A stretch of 8,656 bases of DNA from JAHIVB01 sp964574705 (GTDB lineage: Bacteria; Bacillota_I; Bacilli_A; Izemoplasmatales; Hujiaoplasmataceae): the NCBI GenBank assembly GCA_964574705.1, contig CAZNOO010000039.1, positions 1 through 8,656 of the forward strand, in the 5' to 3' direction. The notes below the pieces were generated by a model. The model was given only the letters and a program-made list of their open reading frames with translations. It was not told where the DNA came from and did not search any database. The position numbers and the translations under genes were made by a program. Positions 7,751-8,656 of the stretch are shown in pieces; position 1 is the stretch's first letter; each line of letters begins with the position of its first letter.

Positions 7751-8586
7751 TGTTGAATATGCTCAAGTACAAAGAAGAACTGAGCATGTCTGAAAAAGTA
7801 GTCTTGGATTATCTAATTGAAAACAAAGCAGTTTTAAAAGATTTCAATGTTGAAAAAATCGCAGAAGCTGCGTATACGTCACCCGCTTCAGTTGTGCGGA
7901 TGTGTAAAAAGCTGGGGTATAAAGGCTTCAAGGATTTTAAAATTGATTTTATTTTGGCAAATGCTAAAGTCGAAATTCCTGAAAACTTTGAATATACAGA
8001 TGTAATTTTGGCGAAAGACTCCAATTATGGAAAATCAGTCATCGAAAACAATATTCGAATCTTAGAAGAGACATTGAAGCTCCATGATGAAAAAGCGTTG
8101 AACACCGCTGCCAGAATCATTATGAGCGCTCATAAAGTCCTGATTTTTGGAAAAGGATCTTCTTTCCTAGTTTGTAAAGACTTGGAAATGAAACTTCGCA
8201 GAATCAACAAGTTCTGTATTGCCCAAGGCGAGTCGCACGAACAGTTGGTCGATGCCAGTTTCATTGGCCCGAACGATGTTGTCGTCTGCATCTCGAATTC
8301 TGGAAAGACAAAAGAAATCATCAGCGCCGCTCTCTTAGCACGTGACAAAAAGGCAAAAATCATCAGTATTGTCAAACTGGGATCATCTCTGTTATCTGAA
8401 CTTTCCGATATTGTACTTTTCACGTCTTCGCTAGAAGGGGAATTCAGAAGTGCAGCTATGACTTCTCGTATTTCACAGTTAAGCGTTGTCGATGCACTCT
8501 TTACACATTGTGCTTACATCGACATCGATAGAAGTGTTAGGATGCTTGAAATGACCTACGAAACATTTAAAAAATATAGACGATAA
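7750..8586 (+). CDS. RpiR/MurR-family transcriptional regulator (HTH plus SIS domain)
   Basis: This 278-residue protein matches the usual RpiR-family length of about 280. The N-terminal helix-turn-helix domain spans about residues 1-75, with the recognisable N-V-E-K-I-A-E-A-A-Y-T-S...K-K-L-G-Y-K-G-F-K (33-61). The C-terminal SIS phosphosugar-binding domain (about 115-245) carries GKGSS (134-138) and ISNSGKT (181-187), whose Ser residues contact the phosphate in this family. It is a cytoplasmic DNA-binding protein expected to sense a sugar phosphate such as MurNAc-6-P, GlcN-6-P or another phosphosugar. It is the only regulator near the lactate-oxidation operon and may control it or itself. It has its own promoter. 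The start is uncertain: the ATG at 7750 lies 16 bases past GAGG (7730-7733), which is long. The ATG at 7759 is further away still, and a rare ATT start at 7741 would have ideal spacing. The specific ligand cannot be read from the sequence. Confidence 0.92.
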   Translation: MLNMLKYKEELSMSEKVVLDYLIENKAVLKDFNVEKIAEAAYTSPASVVRMCKKLGYKGFKDFKIDFILANAKVEIPENFEYTDVILAKDSNYGKSVIENNIRILEETLKLHDEKALNTAARIIMSAHKVLIFGKGSSFLVCKDLEMKLRRINKFCIAQGESHEQLVDASFIGPNDVVVCISNSGKTKEIISAALLARDKKAKIISIVKLGSSLLSELSDIVLFTSSLEGEFRSAAMTSRISQLSVVDALFTHCAYIDIDRSVRMLEMTYETFKKYRR

Positions 8587-8656
8587 AAAGACACTCATCG
8601 CATTGATATGATACCTCTAAAGTAGACACTATAAAAAAAGAAAGTAATCCTTTAAG
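8587..8656. other. Gene-free tail, possible edge of an IS3-type element
   Basis: These 70 AT-rich bases after the regulator hold no open frame and no complete terminator. TGATACCTC followed by TAAAGTAGACACT (8609-8630) resembles, from memory, the terminal repeats of some IS3/IS150-group insertion sequences. AGACACT also occurs at 8589-8595. The final bases AAAGTAATCC could be the left arm of a hairpin cut off by the window end. None of this is firm. Confidence 0.25.

Overview
The window looks like a moderately AT-rich Gram-positive-type genome, a low-GC Bacillota or, more specifically, a wall-less or near-mollicute relative such as an Acholeplasma/Izemoplasma-like lineage. This placement is inference. 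It rests on the Bacillota-like 23S rRNA, a short 5S rRNA of about 110 nt, strong Shine-Dalgarno sequences, a lipoprotein with a Thr/Ser-rich linker, and clostridial-style electron-transfer genes. Trp is written TGG throughout. All five protein genes stop with TAA or TAG and none with TGA, which does not by itself imply an altered code.

Layout: bases 1-2388 are the 3' four-fifths of a 23S rRNA whose start lies upstream of the window. A 37-nt spacer and a 5S rRNA (about 2426-2535) end the rRNA operon, followed by a clear intrinsic terminator. No tRNA follows. Next comes a monocistronic gene with its own good promoter and terminator (2590-4050), encoding a lipoprotein of no family I recognise.

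From 4166 to 7559 lies a tight three-gene operon. It encodes EtfB, an EtfA with an N-terminal one-cluster ferredoxin domain, and a GlcD/LctD-type FAD-dependent 2-hydroxyacid dehydrogenase. The order and domain content match the LctB-LctC-LctD electron-confurcating lactate dehydrogenase described from Acetobacterium woodii. There, lactate oxidation by NAD+ is driven by simultaneous oxidation of reduced ferredoxin. No lactate permease or racemase is in view.

After a terminator, a separately transcribed RpiR/MurR-family regulator (HTH plus SIS phosphosugar-binding domain) occupies 7750-8586. A perfect 17-bp dyad sits between its ribosome binding site and start codon. A phosphosugar-sensing regulator beside a lactate-oxidising complex is the most interesting juxtaposition here. 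One explanation is that the lactate comes from MurNAc-6-phosphate breakdown, because the MurQ etherase releases D-lactate, but this is a hypothesis. The last 70 bases hold no gene and may contain the edge of an IS3-type insertion sequence (weak).
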